NCBI GenBank assembly: GCA_037176905.1
Contig: JBBBWG010017001.1
Span: 1 to 64,000 of the forward strand
DNA: 64,000 bases
Reading direction: 5' to 3'
Origin: Azolla pinnata
Lineage: Eukaryota; Streptophyta; Polypodiopsida; Salviniales; Salviniaceae
Both the position numbers and the translations under genes were made by a program. This document shows, piece after piece, positions 21,180 through 31,534 of the stretch; the stretch's first letter is position 1, and each line of letters starts with the position of its first letter. The notes beneath the pieces are model-generated. The model saw only the letters and a program-made list of their open reading frames with translations. It was not told where the DNA came from and did not search any database.

Positions 21180-21875
21180 ATGTACTTAAGCGGCAATTTA
21201 TATCGATATCCTTAATTACATCACGGATTAGCACACTGCTTCCTTACTTATATCATCGATTATCACACATGGATTCCTTAATTATACCATCGATTATCAC
21301 AGCTTACTTCCTTGATCGTATAATTGATTAGCACATGGCCTCCTTACTTAAAGCATTGATTAGCACAATATATTGCTTCCTCGCTTACATGATCAATTAT
21401 TAGTGCAATTGCTTCCCTAGTTATACCACCGATTAGCGCCACCGATTAGTGCATCATTTACTTGATCATATCATCAATTAGCACAGTACCTCCTTAATTT
21501 ACTGTGCATGGCTTCATTAATTCTTTCACCATTTAGCGCATATTGCCTCTTTAATTATCTCATCGATTAGCATCTTGCTTTCTTGATTGTTTTTCTGACT
21601 AGTGCCTTGAATCCTTAATTATTCCGCCGATTAGCGCATCATTACCTAATCAGATACCAATTAGCACATCATTACCTAATTATATCACCGATCAGCGCAA
21701 TATTGCTTCCTTTAGTTATATCATCATATAGCACATTGCTTCCTCGGATATATCAGTGGACAGCGGGTTGCTTCCTTAATTATATCATTTGATTACCACC
21801 TATTGCTTCTCTAACTAGCTATATCGTCAATCAGCGGATTGCTTCATTAATCACATCATCGATTAGCACTTCGCA
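21180..21875. repeat. Degenerate minisatellite, unit about 35-45 bases
   Basis: Fifteen or more copies of a unit like TGCTTCCTTAATTATATCAT followed by CGATTAGCACAT, with variable spacing and divergence. Non-coding, AT-rich. Confidence 0.8.
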
Positions 21876-22368
21876 GCCGTTTATCGCAAATTTTTTTCCT
21901 CTAGCAACAAGAAGTATATGTGATAACTACACAACTCGGATCGATCTTGTGACTTGTCGAAGAATTCGATTACCTGGAACCTTGCACTGTAATAATCCAT
22001 TATCACAGGACCATTATCACAAGAGTCTTCTGCTCGTCAAATGGATTGTGTTGTATATGAGTAATTACAGGGCTTTTAAATCACTCCCTGGCATTTACAA
22101 TTAGGCCTAGCGATGAGGATGTGATCAAAAATCAATACAAGGGCGGGGCGAGAGATCCAATCAAGCTGCTTTAGAGAGGCGATGGCCGTTTCCTTAATTG
22201 CTTTGTAATTGCTAAGTACAGTCTAGATTAAGAGAGGTCGGCTATATAGAAAGCCAAAGAGGTGTACAAGAGATCAAATGGAGAGCTGGATTAAACATGG
22301 GAGCGATCTGTAATTAGAGTATAATTAAGGGGTTTTAATCGTCTAATCAGGGTTGAGAGTCATGAAAT

Positions 22369-23674
22369 TTAGCAGGGCCAGATGGTGAGGATATCGAGGG
22401 CAGCGACTTGAATCTGGCCATCGGATCCAGCTCGAGAATCATCAAGCTTAGCCATGGCAGCTGCTCCGATCTGCGTGTGAAGTTCAGGAAATTATGTCAA
22501 GGCATAAAAATAGTAATTTGGAGTTTAGAATCATTAGGGCTCATAACAGATATTGAATCTACTCATAGTTCTCGTTAGGGGTCGTAATCGTCAGCGATTA
22601 GGGCTCATAGCAGTTATTCGGAGCATGAAATTTAGCGATTTGGGCTCCCAATAGTCGGTAATTAGGGTTCATAATAGGCCTTCGGCTACTTATTTAGGCA
22701 TTACCGTTCAGGGTTATGATAGGCAGTAATTAATTAGGGTGGGTTCACAATAGGCATTAGAAGCAGAAATTCATTAGGGTTCGTTCTAGGCGGTAATTAG
22801 GGTATATAATAGGCAGTAATTGATTGATTAGGGTTCATAACAGAGATTAGAAGCAGTAATTAATTAGGACTCGTAGTAGGCGGTAATTAGGGGTCATAAT
22901 AGGCGGCAATCAGGGTTCAAAATAAGCAGTAATTAATTAGGGTTCATGACAGGCCTCAGAAGCAGTAACTAATTAGGGTTCATAGTAAGACATTAATTAG
23001 AAGCAGTAATTAGGGGGTCGTGGTAGGATAGGGCGTAATTTCGGATTTATGAAAGGCAGTAATTAGGGCTCATAGCAGGGGCTAATTAATTAGGGTTCAA
23101 AATGGTCAAGCAATTTGGTAGGCCAGAACTCGCGTTCCTATCAAGTCCTAACCGTAATTAGGACTCGCAAAACAGTCATTAGGGCTGGATCATTGCCAAG
23201 ATTAGGAATGTGATCAAGGGCTCGTACCTACTAATCCTCGAGACATTAGTGCTCATAAAAGCAATTAGGGCTCATAGTATCCTAATTAGGGTTTTTCGCG
23301 GACAAGTAATTAGGGCTCCGATAGTCATGATTGAGGCCACGAGAGAAGCATCATGCACAGTAATCAAAACAGTGATTAAGTTCGCCAGAGGAGCGATTAG
23401 GGGTGATGCGAGAGCAGATCACAGCAGTCATCAGAAGATTAGGGTTCGGAGATAGTGATTAGGGTTGGGCCATTGCGATTAGGTCTCGGGCGATGGCGAT
23501 TAGGGTTGCTAGAAGGGGTAATCAAGGGTCATTAGGGCATGTTCGAGATCGTTCCACAGAGATGCAGATATGCAGATGCAGTGAATCGGGATTGGATCAA
23601 TGGCGGCGAGAATCTGGGTCGATTACCTGCGAGGAAGGAGGAGAGGGGCCTGGCGATGGCGATGGCGATGGCGA

Positions 23675-23706
<32 letters not shown>

Positions 23707-23803
23707 GGCTAAAGTCGAACATGTTGAGGGCGTTGGCCTCGTAGCTGCAGAGGGCACCCACGCCTGCAGAGGCGAGCCCTGCAAACGACCCGAACGCCGC
23801 CAT
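22369..23803 (-). CDS. Small unknown gene B (paralogue of gene A), tentative two-exon model
   Basis: Exon 1, 23,803-23,627, encodes 59 residues beginning MAAFGSFAGLASAGVGALC, then SYEANALNMFDFSR, a Ser run from a GCT/CAG-type microsatellite and a Ser-Pro tail, ending at a CAG/GTAATC donor in phase 0 exactly like gene A. A possible last exon is 22,470-22,369 after CACACGCAG, phase 0, with AAMAKLDDSRAGSDGQ and ending LTIWPC. It is 34 codons including stop, the same length as the proposed last exon of gene A, although the residues do not align. The 1.16 kb intron is rich in ATTAGGG words. Upstream are a TATA box and an ABRE cluster. Function unknown. Exon 1 is supported by conservation with A; exon 2 rests on splice signals only. 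Confidence 0.48.
22520..23530. repeat. Degenerate ATTAGGG-rich tract in the intron of gene B
   Basis: About 25 copies of a loose 30-45 base unit such as TAATTAGGGTTCATAATAGG with CAGTAATTAATTAGGG. The telomere-like word AATTAGGGTT is constant, the spacer varies. The G-rich strand is on plus, as in the intron of gene A. Confidence 0.8.
23679..23708. repeat. CTG microsatellite in exon 1 of gene B
   Basis: GCTGCTG repeated nine to ten times, coding for the Ser run on the minus strand; next to a GATGGC hexamer run at 23,652-23,672 that encodes the Ser-Pro tail. Confidence 0.85.
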
Positions 23804-23984
23804 GGGAGCTCCGGATGATCTGCTGCAGGAGAAGAGAAAGCTCGCGCAGGTCCGCAGCAGAAGGGAAACCCCCTCCCCCTGCCCTTCTCCAGCCAAGAGG
23901 CCCTTGCTGCCTCTGAGGGCGCGTCTGTGTCAGAAGGCACAGACACAGGAGAGGACGAGGAAGAAGCAGAAGAACGAAAGAAGG

Positions 23985-24135
23985 AGAAGCCTGGCGAAGG
24001 CGAAGGCGAAGGCGAAGGCGAAGGCGATGGCGATGGCGATGGCGATGGCGATGAAGAAGAAGAAGAAGCAGCCTGGCGATGGCGATGGTGAAGAAGAAGA
24101 AGAAGAAGAAGATGCAGAAGAAGAAGAAGAAGAAG
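23985..24135. repeat. GGCGAA / GGCGAT hexamer and GAA microsatellites in the leader of gene B
   Basis: GAAGGC hexamers, then GATGGC hexamers, then GAA runs, repeated twice. Read on the minus strand this is a CT-rich stretch between the TATA box and the ATG of gene B, as in many plant 5' leaders. Confidence 0.8.
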
Positions 24136-24139
24136 GCCT

Positions 24140-24148
24140 CTATATATT
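24140..24148 (-). promoter_or_regulatory. TATA box of gene B
   Basis: ATATATAG on the minus strand about 340 bases before the ATG, followed in the direction of transcription by a CT-rich leader. The adjacent TTTA tetranucleotide run makes TATA-like words likely by chance, so this is moderate evidence only. Confidence 0.4.
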
Positions 24149-24380
24149 TTATTTATTTATTTATTTATTTATTTAATGGATTATACAATTCATTTATTCA
24201 ATGAATTGTATCTGTGTTTTTTTATAATTAAATAACAGATTAATAATTCATCCCTGCGTTGTTTATTTTGCTACCGAATTATGTAATTTCCACTATATTA
24301 TATAATTCAGCGCCTATTTTATTTGCTGATTTATTTACATAAAATCATATGCGCGTTCCGAAAGAGTCCCGCGCCGCGCC

Positions 24381-24620
24381 TTCCACGTGGCGCCCCGCCA
24401 TTCGCCGGGGGCCGCGGGCTCCGAAGCCGCCCAGTGGCGCGCCGCCACGTGTCGGAAACTGCCACGTGTCACAGTGCCACGTGTCGGTAACTTCCACGTG
24501 TCAGCCGGAGATGCCACGTATCACTGTGACACGTGTCAAGTCTGCCACGTGTCGGGACGCCCGAGGCTCCGGGCTCCCGCCAGGCTGTGCGCGGTCCACG
24601 TCTGCATGCTGACGTGGAAC
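24381..24620 (-). promoter_or_regulatory. Dense ABRE / G-box cluster upstream of gene B
   Basis: In 240 bases there are at least seven CACGTG palindromes: one CCACGTGGC, five [GT]CCACGTGTC and one GACACGTGTC, plus a GCCACGTATC and two further ACGT cores (TCCACGTC, GACGTGG). ACGTG(T/G)C is the ABA-response element bound by bZIP (ABF/AREB) factors, and CACGTG is also the bHLH/PIF G-box. Spacing is 16-18 bases for most. The stretch is GC-rich in an AT-rich surrounding and lies 240-480 bases upstream of the TATA box of gene B. Confidence 0.7.
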
Positions 24621-24779
24621 GATCCGGTCCGTCCGCTTCGGCATCTAGTTTTTTTCTCTTTCTCTCTCTCTCTCTCTCTCTACTATTTCTACGTAAATCG
24701 ATACAAAATGGACCGCAAACAAATATATATATAAAAATTGGGGAATTTCCGCGTTCCTTTAGTTAGATCTTTTTGAAAC

Positions 24780-25430
24780 AAACGTGTGGCTGTGCACGCA
24801 CGCACGCACACATGCATACATGCACACACATAGATACGCACGCATGCACGCATGCATGCATACATGCGCACGCACATACACATGCATGCATACATTGCCA
24901 TATATCTGAAGGGGGCATCTTGCTTTGCCCCTTCAAGCGATTCCTCTCCACAGTACTTACATACATGCTTACATGTCTGTATGCATAAATGTATGTATGC
25001 ATGTATGTATGTGTGTGTGTGTGCATATATGCATGTGTGGGTGGATGGGTGTATTGATGTATGGATGGATGATGCACGCATATGATGCTTGAATGCGAGA
25101 CAATTATCTTAGCACACATACATACATACATACATGCATGCATGCATACATACATACATACGTATGTACATACACACGCATGCATACATTGCCTATATCG
25201 GAAGGGGCATCTTGCCCCTTCAAGCGATTCCTCTCCACTGTACGTACACTTACATGTATGTATGTGTGTATGTATGTGTGTGTATGCATGTGTGTGTATG
25301 TATGTGTATGTGCATATATGTATGTATGTGTGCATGCATGTATGTGCTGGTGGATGGATGTAGTGATGGATGTATGGATGGACGATGCACGCATATAATG
25401 TTTGAATGCGAGACAATTATCTTAACACAT
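24780..25430. repeat. GCATGC/TGTATG array with a duplicated 300-base block
   Basis: Two alternating-sequence halves. CTTCAAGCGATTCCTCTCCA occurs at about 24,930 and 25,219, and GAATGCGAGACAATTATCTT at 25,091 and 25,404, so a block of 293-313 bases is duplicated in tandem. Each copy contains a GAAGGGGCATCTTGCCCCTTC-type element; in the second (25,201-25,221) it is a perfect 8-base stem with a 5-base loop. Confidence 0.85.
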
Positions 25431-26230
25431 GGTGGAGATTCATGCATAACTAGGAAATATCTAGCGATACCCCACCTGCCCCATACATCGTGCAACTGAC
25501 ACTTGTCTCTGAATTCCAAGCTTGATTGATTGCCCTATTAAACCAGTCTACCTTGCGGTTCAAGTCAAAACAGCAATTAAGAAACAGCAAATAAGGAGAT
25601 TGTTAGTGAGTGATTAGGTTAGGCAAATTGTTTGCCTCGGACAACAATCAGAAGATAGCACCAAGGGTTAGGTCTATTATTGATAGTGGATCAATCATCA
25701 CCATAATTACTTGTCCTAATCTCTGTGGATTGACCTAAGCTCACACTGGAGATCATGAAGGTTCCACACTCTTAATCTTGCGATAAGACACGTGTGGATT
25801 TGGAGGGGGGGAAATCTATGCTAGTTCGTGCTACTAAGCTCCATTTCATAACATGATTAATAAAAAATCGGCTTATAAGTGTGTATTTTTTATGGACAGT
25901 TTCGATCACTAATTGAGCTCTTGCTAAGATATTATCCCAGCTTTTGTTGCGCCTACTAACTAAATTACGTGGCTTAATTTGTTTTTTTCTTCCCAAGAAA
26001 CAAAAGCCACTAAGCTTCAAAACCACAATGTGTAGAGACTCATTAGGCAACCATTCTTAACCTAACCAAGCTGATTATCTTGGAGGAGGAAATGACCAAA
26101 CTGGTGGTGCAAGCCTCCATGCTACATTGAATGTCATCACAAATTATGTCGCTTAATTGATCGATAGATAGAACGAAAGTTTAAGAGGTTATATCAGTAG
26201 GTGGTATAATCTAGCAAGCAACATTAACTT
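25431..26230. other. Intergenic stretch, no gene seen
   Basis: AT-rich sequence with short frames only. It lies downstream of the plastid-protein gene that ends at 26,525. Confidence 0.5.
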
Positions 26231-26239
26231 GCCATGAAG

Positions 26240-26400
26240 CATATAGGCATGTATGTAAATGTGTGCATGTACGTGTCCTTGATGTCTGCGTGTGATGTAC
26301 TTATCTGTGTATGTATGTGCATGCATGTATGCGTACGCATGTGTGTGCATGCATCTATGTATATGTACATGTGCATGTGCATGCATGTGTACGAATGCAG
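26240..26400. repeat. Short GCATG/TGTATG array
   Basis: Alternating purine-pyrimidine stretch of TGTATGTGCATGCATG-type sequence, the smallest of the arrays of this kind in the window. Confidence 0.85.
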
Positions 26401-26524
26401 GCTATTACTGCCAATCTAGAGAGAGGGGGCATGCGGAAACATACTAGAATAGCAATGCAAATGCTACAAAGGTCAATTAGGAAACCATTCAGATGAAAGC
26501 AAGCTGGAAAATCATCGAAGTTCA

Positions 26525-28782
26525 TTACCGAAGTTGCCTGATCAAACGGCCAGCATTATCTCTGCTCCACTTACTCAACTTCGACAAAGATTCGGTTAAC
26601 CTCTTTTCATACTCTGTAGCCAAACAATTATTCAAGAAATAAGTCCCCCAGCTATTATTGACAATCTCTTCACTGAAGCAATCCTCCGGGGATAAATACT
26701 GCATACACTTTCATCTTGTAACCTTCCGAATATTTGCCGTGCTATAAAGATGTTGAGTTTGATTTAAGTCTGAATAGATCACAATGACCATGTCAAAAGG
26801 ATTATAAATTCCTTTTTATTGCAGATGTTGATTACTCGCAAATAACATGGAATACATAACTCCATGTTTCTTAATCCAAACATTCTCCAGAACGAAAGCC
26901 ACTTACTTGGGGACATGTGGTGTGATTCACTGATGCCATGCTGGTAGAAGTAGACATTTCTGTCGTCACCTAAACAAAAATTAGAAGCTCTTTAATAAAT
27001 AAGAGCCATAGAATGGGATGCATAAATGATATAAATAAACAACAGAGTCACCTATTGCACAAAATCAGATATTCTAAAAATCGACAATGCATTGATCACA
27101 TTACAAAAAATATTTATATACCACCCAATGGTACTATGGCTCAAAGAAGTGTATTCTGGATTAATAAACCCAATGATCCTCACACTTACAAGATGACAAT
27201 GAATTTCGTAAAAATAATGAGCAAACTGATGGTAACTAAGAAATAAAAGTCACCTGACAGGTTATGCAATACCTGTATGTCAGCAATGAGCATATTGAAC
27301 TGCTTATGAAAATGGCCGTGAGCATGTCTACAAGTCCTGAATTTCTAAATTAGTGCTATATCCTATATTCTAATTAAGAAAAACAAGAATTTAGTTATCG
27401 ATTACTACGTTCAACATAAGAGGGATGACTTTTCTAATGATAAAAATGTCAACGAATGCTACGTTCAACATAAACTCTTCGTTTGCTCACATTTCGGTCT
27501 CCAAGGAAAATATCAAGACGATATGCTCCTATATCACCTGATACACAAGCTCAAAAGAAAAAACAAGTCAAATATCTGGCATTCCATCTGGTTAGTGGAG
27601 CAGAAAAAGGATGTATGAAAGCATGACAAAAAAAAAACATGAATACCTAGAGGGAAAGCTGTACAGGTAGAACAATCTAGCAGTTTTCAGATCCTAGGGA
27701 CTCTGGAACTCTGTTCTAGATTCACCTATAATGAAAAATGCCTCAGCTCCAACCATACATTTTGATAGGGAAACTTACCATGCACAAAAAATGCTTCTCT
27801 CCAAATAGCTTCATCACCTTCATGACATGAATAGCTCACGCATGAATATATTCAGCTTTATAGTTAGTCAGAGATACAAGTGTAAAAAGACACAGTCATC
27901 GATATCTTGGAGGTTCCCAAACATATGTTCGAATTAAGAATAAAAACTATCTCAACTAATGCATTGCGCAGACCTTTTAGTCATTTCGGATATATTAAAT
28001 TTAGAATATGTAGTAAGGCAAGATTATTCCCTGATTCTATGGTATTTAATCATGGCTAACGAAAACTGATGAAAAGCACTTAAGCAATCATGAATCCACA
28101 TACACCTTGCACATCTAGATGTATAAAACGTCAGAATAAGAAAGTATCCAACACCTAAATCGTAAAAGGAATGGCAGGGAATTTCAGATAAAAGCTTGAC
28201 CAGCATGCATGCCAGGTAATTGCTTATGTTCATGCATTTACCTCTACAACGCAAAAGAATGAGGTTCATAAAAATTCACTGGAGGTATTTGTCAGGATGC
28301 ATTCGTCTAAAAGGCCAGTATCATAGAAGTTTGTCCAAAGAAACTGCGTAGAACATAGGACAGAATCATCGTCGGTAACGGATGATGCAATCTTCTTAGG
28401 CATATAAAATAGACCGAACTTGAACAAGCAAAGACTTGCGGTACGTAGACACGCGAAGAATGCAAGAGGATTATCCAGGGAACGGTCAAACGCAACGGAT
28501 GACGCTACCTACATTGTTCCCACTTTCTTGTTGAGAGAAAATTGGATTGTAAAGGGAATCGTCAAAACGCGATGGATTGTCGAGGGAACTGTCAACGCAA
28601 CGGATCGCAGCGAACGTCGGGGAAGGGGAACTGTCCGGGACGAGAGCTTACCCGAAGAGAGCGGAGTGGCGGAAACGGAGAGTCGAGGGAGAAGCGGGCC
28701 CTGAGACACCGGTAGATGTAGATGGAGGAGAGGAACGAAGCACAGGAACGGGGATCGTCTGCGCGGAGCTTGCGACCGCCAT
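26525..28782 (-). CDS. Unrecognised multi-exon gene, probably plastid-targeted
   Basis: Supported exons, 5' to 3': 28,782-28,652 (phase 2 at end); 27,817-27,779; 27,537-27,491; 27,344-27,273; 26,969-26,907; 26,698-26,525. The last five join with GT-AG sites and matching phase; the link from exon 1 to 27,817 is unresolved and at least one exon is probably missing. Exon 1 encodes MAVASSAQTIPVPVLRSSPP then STSTGVSGPASPSTLRFR, rich in Ser/Pro/Ala with no acids, as in chloroplast transit peptides. Later pieces read AIWREAFFVHGDIGAYRLDI, KFRTCRHAHGHFHKQFNML and finally YLSPEDCFSEEIVNNSWGTY, ending KLSKWSRDNAGRLIRQLR. No family is recognised. The body is soluble, with His/Cys in the middle and a basic helical end. 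Length would be near 160 residues plus the missing part. Confidence 0.55.
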
Positions 28783-29184
28783 AGCTTCGATCTGCTCCTG
28801 AGAAACAAGAAGAAGAAGAAGAAGAAGAAGAAGAACTTTAGAAGTCTTAAGAACAAGAATAACAACGTTCAACTTAAAAACTTGAACTTTACAAAACTTT
28901 GAACTTTTAACACACAGTTCCAGTGTTTTTTTTAAGCCTGGAATTTGGACATTCAGTTCTGACACAATTCAGTCAGGCCTCTGGTTTCACCTTCGATTTC
29001 GGCTTCCGATTTCGCGAAATACCGCGAACTTACAAAATCTGATTGCGTTTACAAACTCGGATCCGAAATCGTAAATCGCATTTACAAACTCCGCTTTTGT
29101 GTTGCGATGTACGTGTTTAATGGTAATAATAATCGTAACGTTGCATTCTAACGACGATACATGACATGATGTGGGAGAGTTTGA
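28783..29184. other. Upstream region of the plastid-protein gene
   Basis: Contains a GAA run at 28,805-28,835 (CTT on the gene's sense strand, probably leader) and repeated words GAACTTT-AAAACTTTGAACTTT and TTACAAA-TC. It presumably holds the promoter; no clear TATA box was picked. Confidence 0.4.
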
Positions 29185-29562
29185 AGGGAAAATTGCCAAC
29201 AGAAAATTTATAAACTACATTTTAACGCCTATCAGAAACTAGAACTTGCAAATTAACGCCCAATCGATTGCTTAACGTCGAATCAACTAATTGATTAATG
29301 CTCGGTTAATTGGTAAATGCCAAATTAATGTATTAATTAAAGTAATAGATTCTAAAATGATGATTTTTAATCGAATATAGTAAGGGAATAAATTAGGATC
29401 AATGCGTGGGAAGCGATTGGGAATAGAATTGATACTAGCGGAATTATTAGGCACTAATTTTTAGTAGAAGATAAGATTAGGCATTAATTTGTAATTTCTG
29501 ATTTCATTAGTCATTAAAATGAAATTTACAATCTGGTTGAACGTTTTTTGGTGATTCTCCCT
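29185..29562. mobile_element. MITE-like inverted-repeat element, copy C
   Basis: Starts AGGGAAAATTGCCAACAGAA and runs AATTTATAAACTACATTTTAACGCC; the last 50 bases on the other strand read AGGGAGAATCACCAAAAAAC then GATTGTAAATTTCATTTTAATG. The two ends therefore pair imperfectly over some 50 bases. Interior CAATCGATTGC and AATTAATGTATTAATTAA words match copies A and B. No coding capacity and no clear target duplication. Confidence 0.66.
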
Positions 29563-30595
29563 AATAATGATAATAGTAAATATAGTAATAACGTTACATG
29601 TCTACCAACAATATATATTAATAACGTTCAAACTTAACTCACAAAATTGGAGAGGAGTTAGCCGAAGATTTGGAGATTCGATCCTCGGATGTAAAAATGT
29701 GCCTCTGGTTATCGTAGAATTTGGCTTCCAATTCATGCACGTATAAATATGCGAACGTACAAAATCTAGTGTTACAGAGTCAGATCTAGAAAGTATGATT
29801 GAGAAGATCGTGCATGCTCGAAATGTTGCTTGACTCTGCAGACTCTGGGAACTTCCCCATCCACAGCTTGGAACACTTTCAATTAGCTCCTCTGCAAACT
29901 CTGGGAACTTCCTCATCCTCTCTCTAGGCCATGATTAGATGACTCGACCAACTAACATCGAATCGGGACCATGCATGTTCAAATGGTGCTTTAAATTTGC
30001 AAAATTTGGGAACTTCCCAATCCATAGCTTGGCACACTTCAGTGAGTTGCTCGTTGCCGGCGCTTTCTAATTACTAGGCCACAAAAAACGCGGTGATCAG
30101 ATCTCAGTTTTCACTTCATCTGGGACCTGATCAGATGATTCGATCTATCATTAGTTCTTTTAACTTAAGATCTAACTGGGTATAATCAATGACCCTTTCA
30201 ACTATTACAAAATTGTCAACCCCACTTCTCATTGCTTGCATCTTAGGGCTAATGAAACATATCTTTCATATCTATATATATATAACTTTTCTTCACCCAC
30301 CCAAAGGGACTCCTCAGAAGCCCCCTCACACGTCTTCGAATCAAGCCCCCTTGCGCAATCTTGTGGTATGAAGAGGAGGAAGAATCGCGCACTGTGCTAT
30401 GATTTGCATAATCTTTGATCTTGGGCAAATCGAGGGAAGCCGAGAAACCTGCTACAATGAAGGGTTTTCTATCACCCGCAACATGGCTTCAATATATAGG
30501 AAGCCCTGGCATCAAGGAGAACAACTGTATCAGAATCGCTCTCTCGTTTCCAGGGGGTTTACCAATAGAATTTCTGCTGTATATTAAAAACAGAG
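29563..30595. other. Intergenic stretch, no gene seen
   Basis: Holds three dispersed copies of a CTCTGGGAACTTCC-CATCC word (about 29,838, 29,892 and 30,006, the last as TTTGGGAACTTCCCAATCC) and short frames. Nothing else is recognised. Confidence 0.5.
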
Positions 30596-30604
30596 TGAAA
30601 GCTG

Positions 30605-31490
30605 TAACTATGTATGTATGGATGCATGCATATTGGTGTGTGTATATGTGTGTGTTGGTATGCATGCATGTTTGTATGCATTAAGTGGCAGATCGTGTGC
30701 ATGTATCCATACGGACATATACGCGTACATGAATGTGTGTATGCATGTATGCATGTTATGTACGCATGCATGCATGCATGTATGTATGTAGCTAATGTAA
30801 TGTACGTACGTGATGGATGAATGTATGCATGCATACATGCATGCATGTATCTGTATGTATGTACGTACTTATGCATGCATGCATGTATCGATATGTATGT
30901 ATGTACGCATGTATGCATGTGGGTGTGCGTCGGTATGCATGCATTGAGTGGGCGATCGCGTGCATGTATCTGCACATGCACATATACGTGTATACGACGA
31001 ATGTATGTGGATGCGTATATCCATACGGACATATACGCGTATACGAATGTGGTATGCATGTATGCATGTTATGCATGTATGAATGTGTAACTCTATGTAT
31101 GTATGTATGTTATGTACGTATGTAATGGGTGGATATACGTATGTACACATGCATGCATGCATGTATCTATATGTATGTACATATATGTACGTATGCATGC
31201 ATGTGGGCGTGTGTGCGTGCATGTGTGTATGTGTGCGTATGCATGCATGCATGCATGCATGTATCAAGCGGGCGATCGTGTGGATGCATCTGCACATGCA
31301 CATATACGTGTATACGAATGTGCGTATGCGGATACGTATATCCATATGGACATATACGAGTATACCAATGTGTGTATGTTATGTACGCATGTAATGTATG
31401 CATGCATATATGTATGTATGTATGTATGTGTGTGTGTATGTATGTGTGTGTGTATGTATGTATGTGTGTGTGTATGTATGTATCTATGGG
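30605..31490. repeat. GCATGC / GTATGTATG array with CGTATACG words
   Basis: Nearly 900 bases of alternating TGTATG/GCATGC sequence. A block GTGCATGTATC-CATACGGACATATACG recurs at about 30,697, 30,960, 31,020 and 31,270-31,350, giving a loose repeat of 250-310 bases. All Met-His-Ala-Cys or Thr-Tyr-Ile-His frames come from the repeat. Confidence 0.9.
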
Positions 31491-31534
31491 GGCATAACCA
31501 GAAATTCAAAAACTACATAAATTCCTCTGTTCTC

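Noticed and set aside
24763-25416. Frames of 100-217 codons in the GCATGC arrays (also at 18.9-19.5, 30.5-31.4 and 56.5-58.7 kb)
   Set aside because: Composition is only Met, His, Ala, Cys, Tyr, Thr and Val dictated by the repeat; no domain and no splice structure.
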